This document shows, piece by piece, positions 51,201-62,643 of a stretch of 64,000 nt of DNA (within the stretch, counting starts at the first letter, position 1; the number at the start of each line of letters is the position of its first letter). The position numbers and the translations under genes were made by a program. Below the pieces are notes generated by a model. The model ran no database searches and was not told where the DNA came from. It saw only the letters and a program-made list of their open reading frames with translations. The stretch is from Chrysomallon squamiferum (Eukaryota > Mollusca > Gastropoda > Neomphalida > Peltospiridae): NCBI GenBank assembly GCA_012295275.1, contig CM022671.1, forward strand, positions 10,483,237 to 10,547,236. Direction: 5' to 3'.

Positions 51201-52202
51201 GTGTAATAGCCTCATAATTAAGTTTATCTTTCAGGAATATAGAGCTTTAGATAATATATTAAACTGAATGAGCTGTAGTATATTACTGTATTTGTTGTAA
51301 TAATTTTTATTTTTATTAACAAAATGTGTGTATAGAAATGGAAAATTAAAAATTAAAAAAATATGTAATATATTTATATATATCTGACTGAAATATTAAA
51401 ATCTAAAATGTTACAAACATAAATAATAATAATAATGATAACAACACTAAGAACATAAGAGAGATAGGTTAGGTTATTACAAATTTGAAACCATTTTAAC
51501 AGATATTTCTCTTTAATGTAAAGAGTTGCTGAAATTATTACACAAATTTGATTATCAAGTAGAATTGAATATTACTTCAGATAATCCAGTGTTGATATTA
51601 ATCTATGCATCATACATTTGTTGTTAGGATTAGTTTTGTAAACTGGCTAAAAGAGAAAATGATAAATATTAACATGGCTATTGCTAAAGTAAATAAGTTG
51701 TAAAAATTATAAACATTGAGCCACAGTCATTAAGATTTAAAATGCACATGGTGTGAAGGAAGCAGGGAATCGATTCAAAGCAGACTGAGTCGAATTTTCA
51801 ACATAACAGGCTAAAGTGAATCCATCGAACTTTTAGAACCATTATGTCAAAGCGTTATCGGTTGGTTAATGGAACATGTTGTCGTTAGCAATAAGTGTAT
51901 AATCAAGTATTTGCTATTGTTTTTCCTTTTCAATTCCAACGTAAATGGGTAATAACCAGTAGGCATATCGACTCAAAAAAAAAAAAAAAAGAATAAATAA
52001 ATAAAAATACTCTTTATTTATTTATTTATTTATTTATATATTTATTTATTGTCACATGCATTGTCATGCAAAAAAAAAAGTATTAATAATAAAAAAAAAA
52101 AAATTAAAAAATAAGACAAATAAGAAAATAAAAAAATAATGAAAATAAAGAAATAAGAAATGAAAAAATTGTAAATAGAATGGGGTTTACTTGCTAAACT
52201 TT
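48221..52202 (+). repeat. Intergenic stretch with dispersed repeat family, copy 3
   Basis: 48524-48543 is (CCAT)n. 48600-50300 has no gene that I can see. From about 50395 a partial 3' unit (GGAAGCAATGCATTTATTCA) is followed by a fuller copy from about 50850 (GCTCAATCTCTAACAGACTT) through 51600 (GTTGATATTAATCTATGCAT) to about 51800. 51975-52160 is A- and TTTA-rich. Confidence 0.7.
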
Positions 52203-52509
52203 ATTTACAGCAGTGGTTCCCAACCTTTCAAATATAGCGACCCATTTTAGAACAAGCAATCAGGAAGTGACCCCAATCCTTAAAATATCTTATATATACA
52301 TTCATTTTTTTGTACAACAAACTGCCATATATTGCGATTATTGAATTATAGATTATTTATTCGTGAAGTAACTATACATTCCGTAAATTCATGATTAATT
52401 TCAATTTTATTCATAAAAAATTCCAAAGCTCCTACAAACATTAATTAATTGCAAATCAATTCAACACACAAATTTCCACCGTTATGTAAAGTATGTTTAT
52501 GAACTGACC

Positions 52510-54293
52510 TTAATGAGATGGCTGGTATTGCAGTTTTTTAGCTAGCAATTCTATCTTGGGCTCCGTTGTCGATATAGCACACCTCAAGTCATCTTTCACA
52601 TTTATTTTATTTCGGTATTTGTTTTTAAGGATGAGAAGTTGGGAGAATGCTGCTTCACATAAGTAAGTTGCTGGGAACGGCAATAAATTCCTTATTGCAA
52701 TTTCTGATATTACTGGGAATTTTTAGAAACTTTTTTTCCAAAATTCTTGTAGTTGCAGTTCACCAAACCTTGATTTAGCTTCAAAATTGTTTGTTAAGTC
52801 GATGAACTCTTCTTCTGCTGCTTCAGGGACATCAGATACACTGGCATTGAAAGGGTTGATTGTAAGGGAGAAAGATTTGCAACATTCATCAGGAAAATAA
52901 CTTCTTATTTGAACAGTAAGATTTTCCAAATGCTCTTGTATCAAGCCATGTAAGTCATCAATGTTAATTTCATTTGCCGCTTTTTCAACAAATTGGGCAA
53001 GTGTTGGGAACATGTATAATTTCTTTTGGTTAATTTTGGTTCATCCAGAGTCCAATTTCATTTTGAAAGACGATATCTTTTCAGACAAAGATATTATCGT
53101 ACTTTCCTTACCCTGTAATCCTGTATTATACTATTAAATATCTCAAAAATGTCAACCAGGTATGCCAATTTGCACAACGTAAATTCATCCGTAAACAATG
53201 ATTCATATTCGCTTGCATTTTGAGAAGCGAGAAATATTTGCAGCTCTCCTCTCAATTCAAAAAATCTCTTCAATGCCTTTCCTTTCAAGAGCCATCTTAC
53301 CTCTGTGTGAAACAATAGTGCTTCATGCATGGAACCCAAATCTTCAGATAAAACTTAGAAGAGCCGTGTTGCAAGTGGCCTTGATTTAACAACATTTACT
53401 GCTTTAATCACTCGGTTAAGCACTTCTTTGAATGGTTCAGGTAACGTCTTGGTAGCTAATACTTGTCGATGAATCATGCAGTGAGTCCCAATTACTTCTG
53501 GAGTCACTTTTTTAACTAACGGTTGGAAGCCAGACTTACAGCCGAGCATTGCAGGTGCCCCGTCAGTACAAACTCCACACAATTTCTCCCATTCGATTGA
53601 ATGTTCTTTGAAGAAATCATCAATTAAATCAAAAATATCAGCAGCAGTAGTTGAAGTTTGCAGAGGCTTACAAAACAAGAAATCTTCTTTAATTTTTTCA
53701 TTTTTATAATAACAAACATACACAAGAAGTTGTGCAAAGTTTGTCACATCAGTAGTTTCATCAAGCTGTATGCTGAACAGCCCAGTTGGAGTTTCTTTTA
53801 ATTCTTGAGTAATTTGGCATAAAATATCCTCGGACATATCTGTTATCCTTTGTTTTACTGTATTGTTTGACACGGATAGAGGCGATAATTTATTTACTGC
53901 TTCAGGACCGATCATGAGACGTACAATATCTTTGGTGCATGGAAAAATAAGATTCTCAGCTATTGTGTGTGGTTTTTTAGCATGTGCTATTCTTAATGTA
54001 ACCGTGTATGAAGCTTCAATGGTGGCTAAATTTTTGTTTTGAAATAATCCACTGCTATCAAGCCGGCGGCTTTTGACACCAACAACTTTTGCTTTAAAAA
54101 AGTCAATACTTTTATCTTTCAAATCAGGGTGCTTAGTTTGGAGATGTCTTTGAAGTTTAGCTGGTTTCATAGACTCATGAGCAAGAACTTCCAAACATAC
54201 TACACACTGTGGTCTTTCCACACCTGCAATAACTATGTCAGTGAATCCCCACTTCAAGAAATCATCGCTGTACTTTCTCTTTCTTACACTCAT
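52510..54293 (-). pseudogene. hAT transposase (BED finger, ZBED5/SCAND3-like), four breaks
   Basis: The likely start is the ATG at 54291-54293 (MSVRKRKYSDDF, the usual beginning). Next are a BED-type finger CVVCLEVL...LQRHLQTKH, the first catalytic Asp in SIQLDETTDVTNF, the second in GVCTDGAPAMLG, and HCMIHRQVLATK, TEVRWLLKG and the C-terminal dimerisation region with PATYLCEAAFSQ. The end is TAA at 52510-52512. Damage: in-frame TAA at 53355-53357 (ATRLF-stop-VLSEDLG), a one-base loss near 53120 (QDYR should read on as QGKESTI), another frame change near 53020, and an in-frame TAA at 52723-52725. The TSD is perfect, so insertion is fairly recent on the local scale, but this copy cannot make transposase. 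Confidence 0.93.
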
Positions 54294-54374
54294 TTTTAAA
54301 GGGTTTAGAATCACTCAAACAAAACTAACTACGTGTCACTGCAAGTGCGAGTACAACACTAGGTAAGTGGGAGG

Positions 54375-54613
54375 CAGTGTTGCCAGATGGCTCATACAGA
54401 AATCGGCTAGAACTAGCTTTGAAAATGGCTAAAAACTGGCTAGACTTAATAGTAAATGGCTAAAGAAAACGGCTAAATTTATCTGTGCATTTTTATGAAT
54501 GGTTTCTCAAGTATTCTTACAAAAAATCTAGCCACTAAATGAAAAAAAATTTCGGCCAGATGCTGCCAAATTTGGCTAAATCTAGCCGGAAATCAGCTAA
54601 TTTGGCAACACTG
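54375..54613. mobile_element. Nested 239-bp MITE, hAT-like, 8-bp TSD GTGGGAGG
   Basis: The ends are CAGTGTTGCCA and its inverted copy, and GTGGGAGG is repeated exactly at 54367-54374 and 54614-54621. The interior repeats GGCTAAA/TAGCC-type words (for example AAATGGCTAAAAACTGGCTA) but has no reading frame. Its position, in the 5' leader of the larger hAT, means it landed after that element and may have displaced its promoter. Confidence 0.95.
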
Positions 54614-54870
54614 GTGGGAGGAGTGACAGTGGTGGCGCGACCAAAACAAAACAGAAACTAAACATGTTCAATACTGGCTCAGACGTTGTGTTGAGTGACT
54701 TAGGGAACTGTTACATTTAGTTTCATAGTATGAATTTTTATAACTGTCTTAATATGTTTTTCACCGTGTTTTATATAATATTCACATTCGGCTCAAAATC
54801 AATTAACGACTCCATGGCATTGGTGTCACGACCCCATTTGGGGTCGAGGCCCACAGGTTGGGAACCACTG

Positions 54871-57280
54871 ATTTACAGTCATTATTTCATTTTGCTTTAG
54901 TTTAATTTTTATTTCTTTTGAAAAATCTCTTATATACAAACCCCTCAAAATTGTTCACCCAATAATTTAGAATTAATGTTCTGTCACCAAACTGTAATCA
55001 GGTCCATCAATGAAGTTTCATGGTGTGAACCAAACAAAACAAGCAAGGTAACTCCTACCCAGTATATCAGAATTGGTCTATTTGCACATACATAATGCAC
55101 ACCTTAATATATTAATTCAGAATGGTCTACTTTGATTATAAAATGATAAGAAAATAACACAGACATTTGTTTTAAAACCATTTATTTTGACATAATTTCA
55201 CATGAATATATAGTTTAAATAGTTGAAATACAGAATTTATATTTAGTAAATGGAATATAAAGTTATTTCTGTAAAGGTATCAGCGAAGTTATATTCATGG
55301 AAAATATTGCATCATAAATATCAGTAAAACAATTTCCGTCATGACAAATGGTTGGCTTCGTTTTTTTGTTTTTATCTTTTATTGTATAAAATAATTTTCA
55401 TTATTATTATTATTTTTATTATTATTATTATTATTAAGAAAGTTCCGTCTAAACTTTTGGTTAATCTGTCAGCAAATAAAAAAAAATTCTTTTAAACAGT
55501 CCTTTGATGAATGTAAATACAATAACACAAGGGTATGAAAACAACATGTAGCTAAATTAGAAAGTAATAAAATTACTGTTATTTTTGGTGATTACAATCA
55601 GGAGGATCATTTTTGTATCAGTGCATTTCAGTTAAATTCTCAACATAGATTATGTAGATATTAGAACTAAATTCTGAAGAAACATATAATACAATGCCTG
55701 AATAAACTTTTTGAACTCAGAAATTGTCTGACGGTGTTAATAATGAGGTCATCTGGAATACATAATGATCTTCAGTTATCTGCTACACAGATTGAACACT
55801 CACAATCTGAAATATATGACAATTTCAAGCATTAAAAGACTATTATATATATTCATATCTTATCATTCTTTAAAGAACATCTGCAAACTGAAAAACAACA
55901 CATCATCACAAAGAACTTTTGCTTCAGGCAGTTTACAATTTTCAAAATGTGTTCCAGAAAACCCCAAGAAACAAACCATAAAGAATATATCCAAATTCCT
56001 CCCTCAAAACCCCCCAAAAAACAAAAACAAAACAACAACAAAATAATAGAAATAAGAATTACTTCAAAAACAAATAAGACTAAGAAACAAAATAATAATT
56101 AAGTGAATTTTAAAGAACTCAAATCAAATAAATAAATAAATAAATAAACCAAAATGGCTTCTCATTTGGGGTTATTGTATTCAGAAAAACACTTACCAGT
56201 GTAAATTTAAACAGTTCCAAAATATAACTGATCATTTATGGTCATTCTCATCCTAGCTTACTCAGTTTAACATGTAACGCAATGCTTTTTGAACAGAATT
56301 GGATACTTGTAACCTACTTACAAATGTTTCATGTTATTCAACATACAAAATAATTTAAATCAACGTGGTTGTCTATTTCAGGTAGATCCTTCATTGACCT
56401 TAAAGAATTTCAAATAAAATGCAAAGTATTTTGAATTGCTTTAGGAAATGGAAACATATATTAGTGATTTAGTAGACAAAAATGTATAAAGTATAATGCA
56501 AGATGCTCTTAATTTCAGATTATTTGAAATACATCTAATTATAAACTTCCAGAAAAACAATGAATCTAATCAATGGGCACTTTAATACTTTTGTTAAATT
56601 GTAAAATTATGCCTTTGTTACTAATAATTAGCTAATGGCACACACCTGTTTGTTTCAACAAATTATGTTTAGCTATCATGACACTCAAGTGTTAAATAAT
56701 GGGGTTTTTTTCATTTTCTACCTGGAGAGCTTATGAAAAACGAACTTCAAATTAATCAGTACAGACTATATGTGAAAATACATTTAAATAATAATAATAA
56801 TAATAATTACAGAAATGTAACGCATGTCAACATGAAATTCCCTGCTGGAATCTGATTCATGTGATAATAACTCTTACTTTTGCAATTAACTTTATTTGAT
56901 TTTAAAAGAAAAAATTTGTTTTCTGTTAAGATAATGCAGTATTTCTTTAACAGTTTCATGTCTGTATAAAAATAAATTTGGATATTTAGGAATACACTTA
57001 TTAGTTAAAATACCTTTTGCTACAGCACAAACACATACTCTTCAGCTACTGGTATCAGATTGTGTGGGAAAACCTGGCATTTCAGAGTAATTAACAAAAA
57101 AACACAGAGTGGTATTTAATGGTTTTCCATAATACATCTTATGTTCCAACATTAAATACCTGAACATATGAAAAATGATTTCATTATTTTTGCTCCCAAA
57201 TGAATTGCAGTAGCTCAGTACTTTTTTAGATATGTCTACTACTATTATGTCCAATGAGTGTTTCTTTCATTCAAAGGTAC
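54871..57280. other. No gene seen
   Basis: AT-rich sequence with (ATT)n at about 55402-55436, a (AAAT)n stretch near 56130 and (AAT)n near 56790. Frames at 55765-56046 and 57042-57254 have no recognisable domain. Similarity to arm A begins only at 57281. Confidence 0.6.
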
Positions 57281-58255
57281 AACAACATATTTATAATCAA
57301 ACCATCTTTTACTTTTACTTTCTGCAACGTGAAATGTCCATCTAGGTTGATCTCTATCACCATTAACTAAAATCTTCTGACTGAACCAACCACATTCTAC
57401 CATGTGATTATTTTGATTTTTCAGTTGTTTTTATAGTACAGACATGAATACATTAATGTGGCTACTATTAAGGCAGCAATCATGTTGAAGAATATTGTTT
57501 AAGAAATCTGCATTTACTGTTCTACCATCAATTTCAGTGCTAACAACATATTCCAGTGTTTGCTTCTTTATTGGATTATAATCAGTGAGGAGCTCTGTTT
57601 GTTTCTTAATCAATTTTTTCTTACTAAAATGTAAGGTCTCTGATGATACTCTGTTTATTATATTTTTGTTGTAAAATAATAACAGTGATCTGCATGTTTG
57701 TAAATCTGTTACATTTATGTCATTTACAGGTTTCATTTCACCATTTTTTACTTCCATTTTTAGTAAACTGTCACCATCACAACAAACAAGAATCCATTCT
57801 CCATTCTTTTCTGCCACAAGTGAATTTATCTTATATGATGTTCCATCAACAATTGTGGCAGTCTTGACATCATGTAATGCTATTTGGTTAATCGCCTTGT
57901 GTCTAACACTTGTACAATCTGATATATTAACAATTAAAGTCTTTGGTAAACTTGTTACAAACACAAGAAAACTGTTTTCATATCGTGCACAATTACCTTC
58001 ATCATGTTTATTTGCTCTCATATGTTTAGTGACTTCCTGATTAGAAATGTTTCAACTTGAACGGTGAAAACAGTGTCAGAACATACATACTTTTCATTAC
58101 ATTTATAATAGTTCAAACCAAGTGTTTCAAAATTCTCTGCAATAGTCAGTTTATATGGTTTAAATACAAGTATAAAAATTCACATGGGTTTATAACACTG
58201 AAATGTTTTTCCTATTTTTCTATTTTGTGCCAAATATTTATTTTGATGTCCTTTT
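57281..58255 (-). pseudogene. Second USP-like half-domain and tail, copy B
   Basis: Counterpart of 2732-3720. The frame 57431-58021 runs without a stop through VTSLPKTLIVNISD, TSYKINSLVAEKNGEW, CCDGDSLLKMEV, SLLLFYNKN and LTDYNPIKKQTLEY to MSVL. A tail with CGWFSQKILVNGDRDQP and SKSKRWFDYKYVVV continues in another frame down to 57281, where similarity to arm A stops. It keeps more than copy A, in which this frame is cut near 3348. Confidence 0.5.
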
Positions 58256-59247
58256 CTATTTTCTTGGTGTATTTATCAGATACAAACACTGAATTATCCT
58301 GGAACTAGAACAAATATTGCTATTTTTTAAAGCCTTGAAACCATTGCTTATGCACAATGCATTAATAACAGATTCAGTATATAATGGCAAATGTTTGTCT
58401 ACTCTCTCACAGAATAACATGTAGCATGTATGATTAAAGTTGTCAGTTGAAAAAGACAGAGAATTATCATCACATGAAACAAACTGATGTTCAATAAGTG
58501 TGGTATAGCGACCTCCGTGACAGGAATCTCCATGATGACAGACAATACTCTTCAGCTGATATTGAATTTCTGCTTTTTCTGCATTTTTACTCTGATCGTT
58601 ACATTTTATGAACAAATTGTGAGGAATATGAATATAATTTGAATTTTTTCTCACTGTCTCTGATTTAATAGAATTGTCAAATAACTGTTGCACAGAACTG
58701 TGGCCCATTGCATCAAGGTGACATGTTATGAAATGCTCATAATTATTCTCACTGAATGTTGTTGAGCTACACTGTAAACAAATATGTTTGTGTTGCAAAA
58801 TAATACTACCTTGAACCCTTTCAGTTAGAGTGCCAATACTTTTAGTAAACAACTCATTAGCATCTTGCTGACTATTAATATTTGTTCTCATTGCATAAGC
58901 AACATTTACTATTGCATTGTGAAAATAACATCTGGTACCTCTTTGCAATGTTTATTTTCATCTTTCAAATTTTTCAGTATTTCCATCACACTTTCTTCTG
59001 CTCTCTGAAGTGGTAATTTTACATTATTATCAGAATATACAGTTACAGGCTGACATTTATTTTCATAAAGAATTAAACATGCTAAATCACTTGCTGCTAG
59101 GGCTTGCATCACTGCATTAAACCAGCAGGTGTTGCCAAAATTCTTCATAGGTCTGCAGATGAATCCTAAATCAGTGAGATCTTGGTCAACAGTTTTTACA
59201 TTTTTCTCATGACTATAATGCACACTTTTGAAGCAGTGATCATACAC
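58256..59247 (-). pseudogene. USP (peptidase C19)-like region, copy B
   Basis: Nearly identical in translation to 1741-2731: NFGNTCWFNAVMQAL, QQDANELF, ICLQCSS, HHGDSCHGGRYTTLI, SCDDNSL and CYMLFCERV. One base is missing near 58920 (DVIFTMQ instead of DVILHNAIV), so Cys and His halves are in different frames, at a different place from the break in copy A. The His-box Arg codon (reverse complement of 58508-58510) is shared with copy A. The independent breaks mean the intact ancestor predates the duplication. Confidence 0.7.
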
Positions 59248-59838
59248 TAGACTGGATTTGTTCCATATTTTAGTGGTATTGTATGTTGTTTCAATTTTAT
59301 TTTTGGGAGCTTGCTGAAAAGTACCTTTCTTCTTAAAATTATCAGGTTACTGTTTTGATATGGCCCACATTTCTGATTTTGTTTTTTGCCAATTGATTTC
59401 TTTATCTTCCTTAAATATTTGTTCACTTTCATACAATCTACAGCTGCCAATTTTTGCACTGAAACAGTTAGATTATGCAATTTTTCTGAAAAATCACCCA
59501 GTCTGTATTGGGTTCTGCCTTGCAGTCCAATCTGCTTCAGAAAGTTGTTTTCATCTGCTCATGAATAAAGTTTTTACTACTGGGAATTTCTGTTGCAGAT
59601 TTTTCAGTATGTGCTACGTTTGTCAAAAATATATTGGACCATAATGGCAAACTTGGCAACAATTTCTTTTATAAGTATTGAAGAAATACTTCTGAAAAAT
59701 ACGGATTGACATTACTATTTTCATGATATTTATATGCCAGGTAAGTTTTCTTAATATTTTAAAAGGAGAAGTTTCAGCTAAATTAAGAAATTCTTCCTCT
59801 GTATAGTAACCAGGTTGCAACATTTTCATGTCTTCTTG
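59248..59838 (-). pseudogene. MULE-type transposase C-terminal part, copy B (proximal piece)
   Basis: Continues the transposase on the USP side of the hAT insertion. PGYYTEEEFLNLAETSPF is followed by NPYFSEVFLQYL (missing in copy A) and LPSLPLWSNIFLTN, then the ERF-type acidic block near 59540 in diverged form. A 22-bp stretch present in copy A after SPFK is missing here, and an in-frame TAA follows LQYL. The two copies complement each other in what they keep. Confidence 0.55.
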
Positions 59839-60299
59839 TTCAAAATCGGTGCTGCCCAACCTTTTCCGAACATGGGCCGGATTTAAGAAAAAACGATGCC
59901 AATGGGCTGGACTCACATTTCTAGCCTTTCATTTTTTAATACAGCTACTTGAAATGGTTTGAAAAAGTAGTCAGAACTGAAAACATTGATTCTATTATTC
60001 TATTTATAGAAATTATCCATTATACAATTATAATTCATAACTCAATTTAAACGTAGGGGTCCTACATATGATACTATTTCTATTACTTCTTCACTGCTAT
60101 CAAAATATTATAGTCTCCAAATATTCTGTGAATACGAAATGATCATTAAAATTTTGATTTAGAACCTTACATTCTATAAAACAAATTTAACAATTGATCA
60201 AGATTAAAAAAACATTTGTATTTCAATAATAAAACAATTTTATTTAGATGTATACCGGTAATGAATGAAAACATCAGTGAGAAACTTGAAATTGTTTCG

Positions 60300-62080
60300 A
60301 GTCATCAAGAAGCTTTTCAATGTCTGCCGGAATATTTGTTAAGGCCAGTCGGAGTTCATCTTCGAGGTGAGCATCACTCAAAGAATTTCATTTGTTCGAT
60401 TTTACCAGTAGCATGCGACTGAAGAGGTATTCACATATCCATGTCGAACCGAACAAAGCAAGTAAGCGTTTTGAGTAGCAAGTAAGATTTGGATATTGAG
60501 TGTGAGGCAGACCGAATTTGTAGAAGTCCATCAGATTCCTATTTAAAAACTGACTCTTGACAGTCACTTTGTAATTCATTCAGTTCCATTTGAAGCTCAA
60601 CGGGGGCATCAGCAGGATCCACCTGATCTCGGTAAAGTAAGGAATGCCAGAAAATTCAGCATTTATCTCATCGAGAAAATTTCAAAACTGTCGATGATTT
60701 AATGCACGACTCCGAATGAAGTTGACTGCTTTCATTATCCATGACGTGATCAAACTTAATGATTTTGGAGCAAAGTGATTCCTGAGGTATAATGCAATGA
60801 TACCACAATATTTGGTCTTTACTCACATTCAGGGATTCCAGTTTTCTTTGGATGAAACCACGCAAGCCTTGTTCACAAAAATCGCCAGTTGTGGTGTATC
60901 AGTCATGTCAGCAGATTCGTCGATGGTAATGCTGTAAGTTTCCAAGTTTTTACAAAGTTCGTTCAACTGCATTTTCGTATTTTCAGCCAGTTCTTCAGTC
61001 CTTTGGATTATTGTATTACGAGACAAGCTAACACATTTTACAGCTTTCTCTTTCTCTGGGCACAGAATTTCAATCACAGAGGTGATACATTCTTTGACAA
61101 AGTCTCATTCCGAAAAAGGTTTCATGTTGCGTGCAATCTTTTCAGCAATGACGAAACTTACTTTGGTGTATTTTTTCGATCCATCATCTATTTTCCAAAA
61201 AATATTCTGTTGCGAGACTAAATTCCTTTGAAGTAAAAGTACTTTCTCCTTGTGTTGATCTCCTTCATAATGATTTTGGGTCGAAGTGTGCTTTAATGTG
61301 TAATGCCGTTTCACATTTTCAACGTTTGGAACTGTGACTGTTTCACCACAGATTAGACAGAGACATTTGATTCCATGAAGAAATACAAATTTGTCCACGC
61401 CTCATTAAACCTGCAATTCTCGTTAAACCTGCGATTCTGCTCCTTAAACCTGCGATTCTGCTCGTTAAACCTGCGATTCTCCTCGTTAAACCTGCGATTC
61501 TTCTTGTTAAACCTGCGATTCTGCTGCTTAAACCTGCAATTCTCCTGGTTAAACCTGCGATTCTCCTTGTTAAACCTGCAATTCTGCTCCTTAAACCTGC
61601 AATTCTGCTCGTTAAACCTGCGATTCTGCCCTTAAACCTGCGATTCTCCTCGTTAAACCTGCGATTCTGCTTGTTAAACCTGCGATTCTCCTCATTAAAC
61701 CTGTGATTCTCCTTGTTAAACCTGCAATTCTGCTCCTTAAACCTGCAATTCTGCTCGTTAAACCTGTGATTCTGCTCCTTAAACCTGCGATTGTGCTCGT
61801 TAAACCTGCGATTGTGCTCGTTAAACCTGCGATTCTCCTCGTTAAACCTGCGATTCTCCTTGTTAAACCTGTGATTCTGCTCCTTAAACCTGCGATTCTG
61901 CTCCTTAAACCTGCAATTCTCGTTAAACCTGCGATTCTGCTCCTTAAACCTGTGATTCTGCTTGTTAAACCTGCAATTCTCCACGTTAAACCTGCGATTC
62001 TCCTTGTTAAACCTGTGATTCTCGTCGTTAAACCTGCGATTCTCCTCGTCTACTTTTCTCATTTTTCTAGCTGACACCAT
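60300..62080 (-). pseudogene. hAT transposase (GTF2I-repeat-domain-2-like) with expanded N-terminal heptads
   Basis: The start is ATG 62078-62080 (MVSARKMRKVDEENRRFN). A 31-unit heptad minisatellite follows, then RFNEAW, a BED-like finger CLCLICGETVTV...VKRHYTLKH, EKIARNMKPFSE, ILCPEKEKAVKCVSLSRNT and the first catalytic Asp in ITIDESADMTDTPQLAIFV. The central catalytic part is deleted between about 60830 and 60860 (CVVSSKE passes to RGFIQRKLESL), so the second Asp is missing. The C-terminal dimerisation block has WICEYLFSRM. There are several frame changes and stops. Relatives of this family normally carry the DEENRRFNE motif once before the BED finger. Confidence 0.85.
61404..62056 (-). repeat. 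31-unit 21-bp coding minisatellite inside a transposase
   Basis: I count 31 occurrences of TTAAACCTG on the + strand, spaced 21 bp apart with two 18-bp units (near 61415 and 61915) and one 20-bp unit (near 61627). On the - strand each unit encodes seven residues of the type NRRFNEE or NRRFKEQ. The 18-bp units keep frame; the 20-bp unit breaks it, after which the frame reads RIAGLTS. Position 4 of the unit varies only as CG, CA or TG among the copies. Confidence 0.95.
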
Positions 62081-62643
62081 GGATGAACAAAATTTGAAAT
62101 TTATTGTGAAAAAGAAACTACTGTAATTTGCTCATTGGTATAAGAAGGCTTCCGTATCAAAAGTTGAGCCTGAGTAAATTTGAAATTAAATCACCTCAAA
62201 TGCCAGTTTTATTGATGCAGGAAATGTCACGTGATATTATTCCAAAATCACGATAGATTATTGTGGCATGCGCGCCCCAGTGGAAAATACTATAGACATT
62301 TCAATAAAAAACGTTCAGCTTTTTCTGTTGAAATATCTGTGGTAATTTGCCAGCAGTCCGTCTTCAACCAGCTGAGGTGAGTGCTCTGAGGCTTTTGAAT
62401 GGACGACTGAATCAATCAATCGTACACTCTGTGATTCTTCACTTTTTATCAATTTTTGATGTCAGCAATCACACTATTTTTAGACCTAACGCTACTCCAT
62501 TCTTCAAACTGAAAACTACTGATTAGTAGCCAATCATCATCGAAGAAAAATAACAGCATCTGTGTTAATGTTAAGGAATAAATTGAAGACCGACTAGCGG
62601 GCTGGATCCTAAGGCTTCATGGGCTGGACATTGGGCAGCACTG

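Larger units (their letters stand above)
52211..54870 (-). mobile_element. hAT DNA transposon with 16-bp TIRs and perfect 8-bp TSD
   Basis: The element starts CAGTGGTTCCCAACCT and ends with its exact inverted copy. ATTTACAG flanks both sides (52203-52210 and 54871-54878). At 2660 bp with a - strand transposase of BED-finger type, it has the usual size and make-up of a full hAT. A second, smaller hAT-type element is nested at 54375-54613, between the transposase start and the right TIR. Confidence 0.96.
59847..62643 (-). mobile_element. hAT DNA transposon (GTF2IRD2-like transposase) inserted in copy B
   Basis: The right end, read inward, is CAGTGCTGCCCAATG. The left end is CGGTGCTGCCCAACC, one mismatch from a perfect TIR start. 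TTCAAAAT (59839-59846) and CTCAAAAT (62644-62651) flank it, an 8-bp target repeat with one change. Copy A carries the same site once and uninterrupted (ATATAATTTTAAACAAG at 1131-1147). The insertion therefore postdates, or occurred in only one product of, the arm duplication. Confidence 0.93.

Noticed and set aside
61404-62056. Regular 21-bp repeats that could look like a CRISPR array
   Set aside because: There are no unique spacers; units are back to back, encode heptads in a hAT transposase, and the genome is eukaryotic.
61703-62074. + strand frames reading VKPAILLLKPAILLVKP
   Set aside because: These are the opposite-strand shadow of the heptad minisatellite; the start codon, BED finger and catalytic motifs are all on the - strand.
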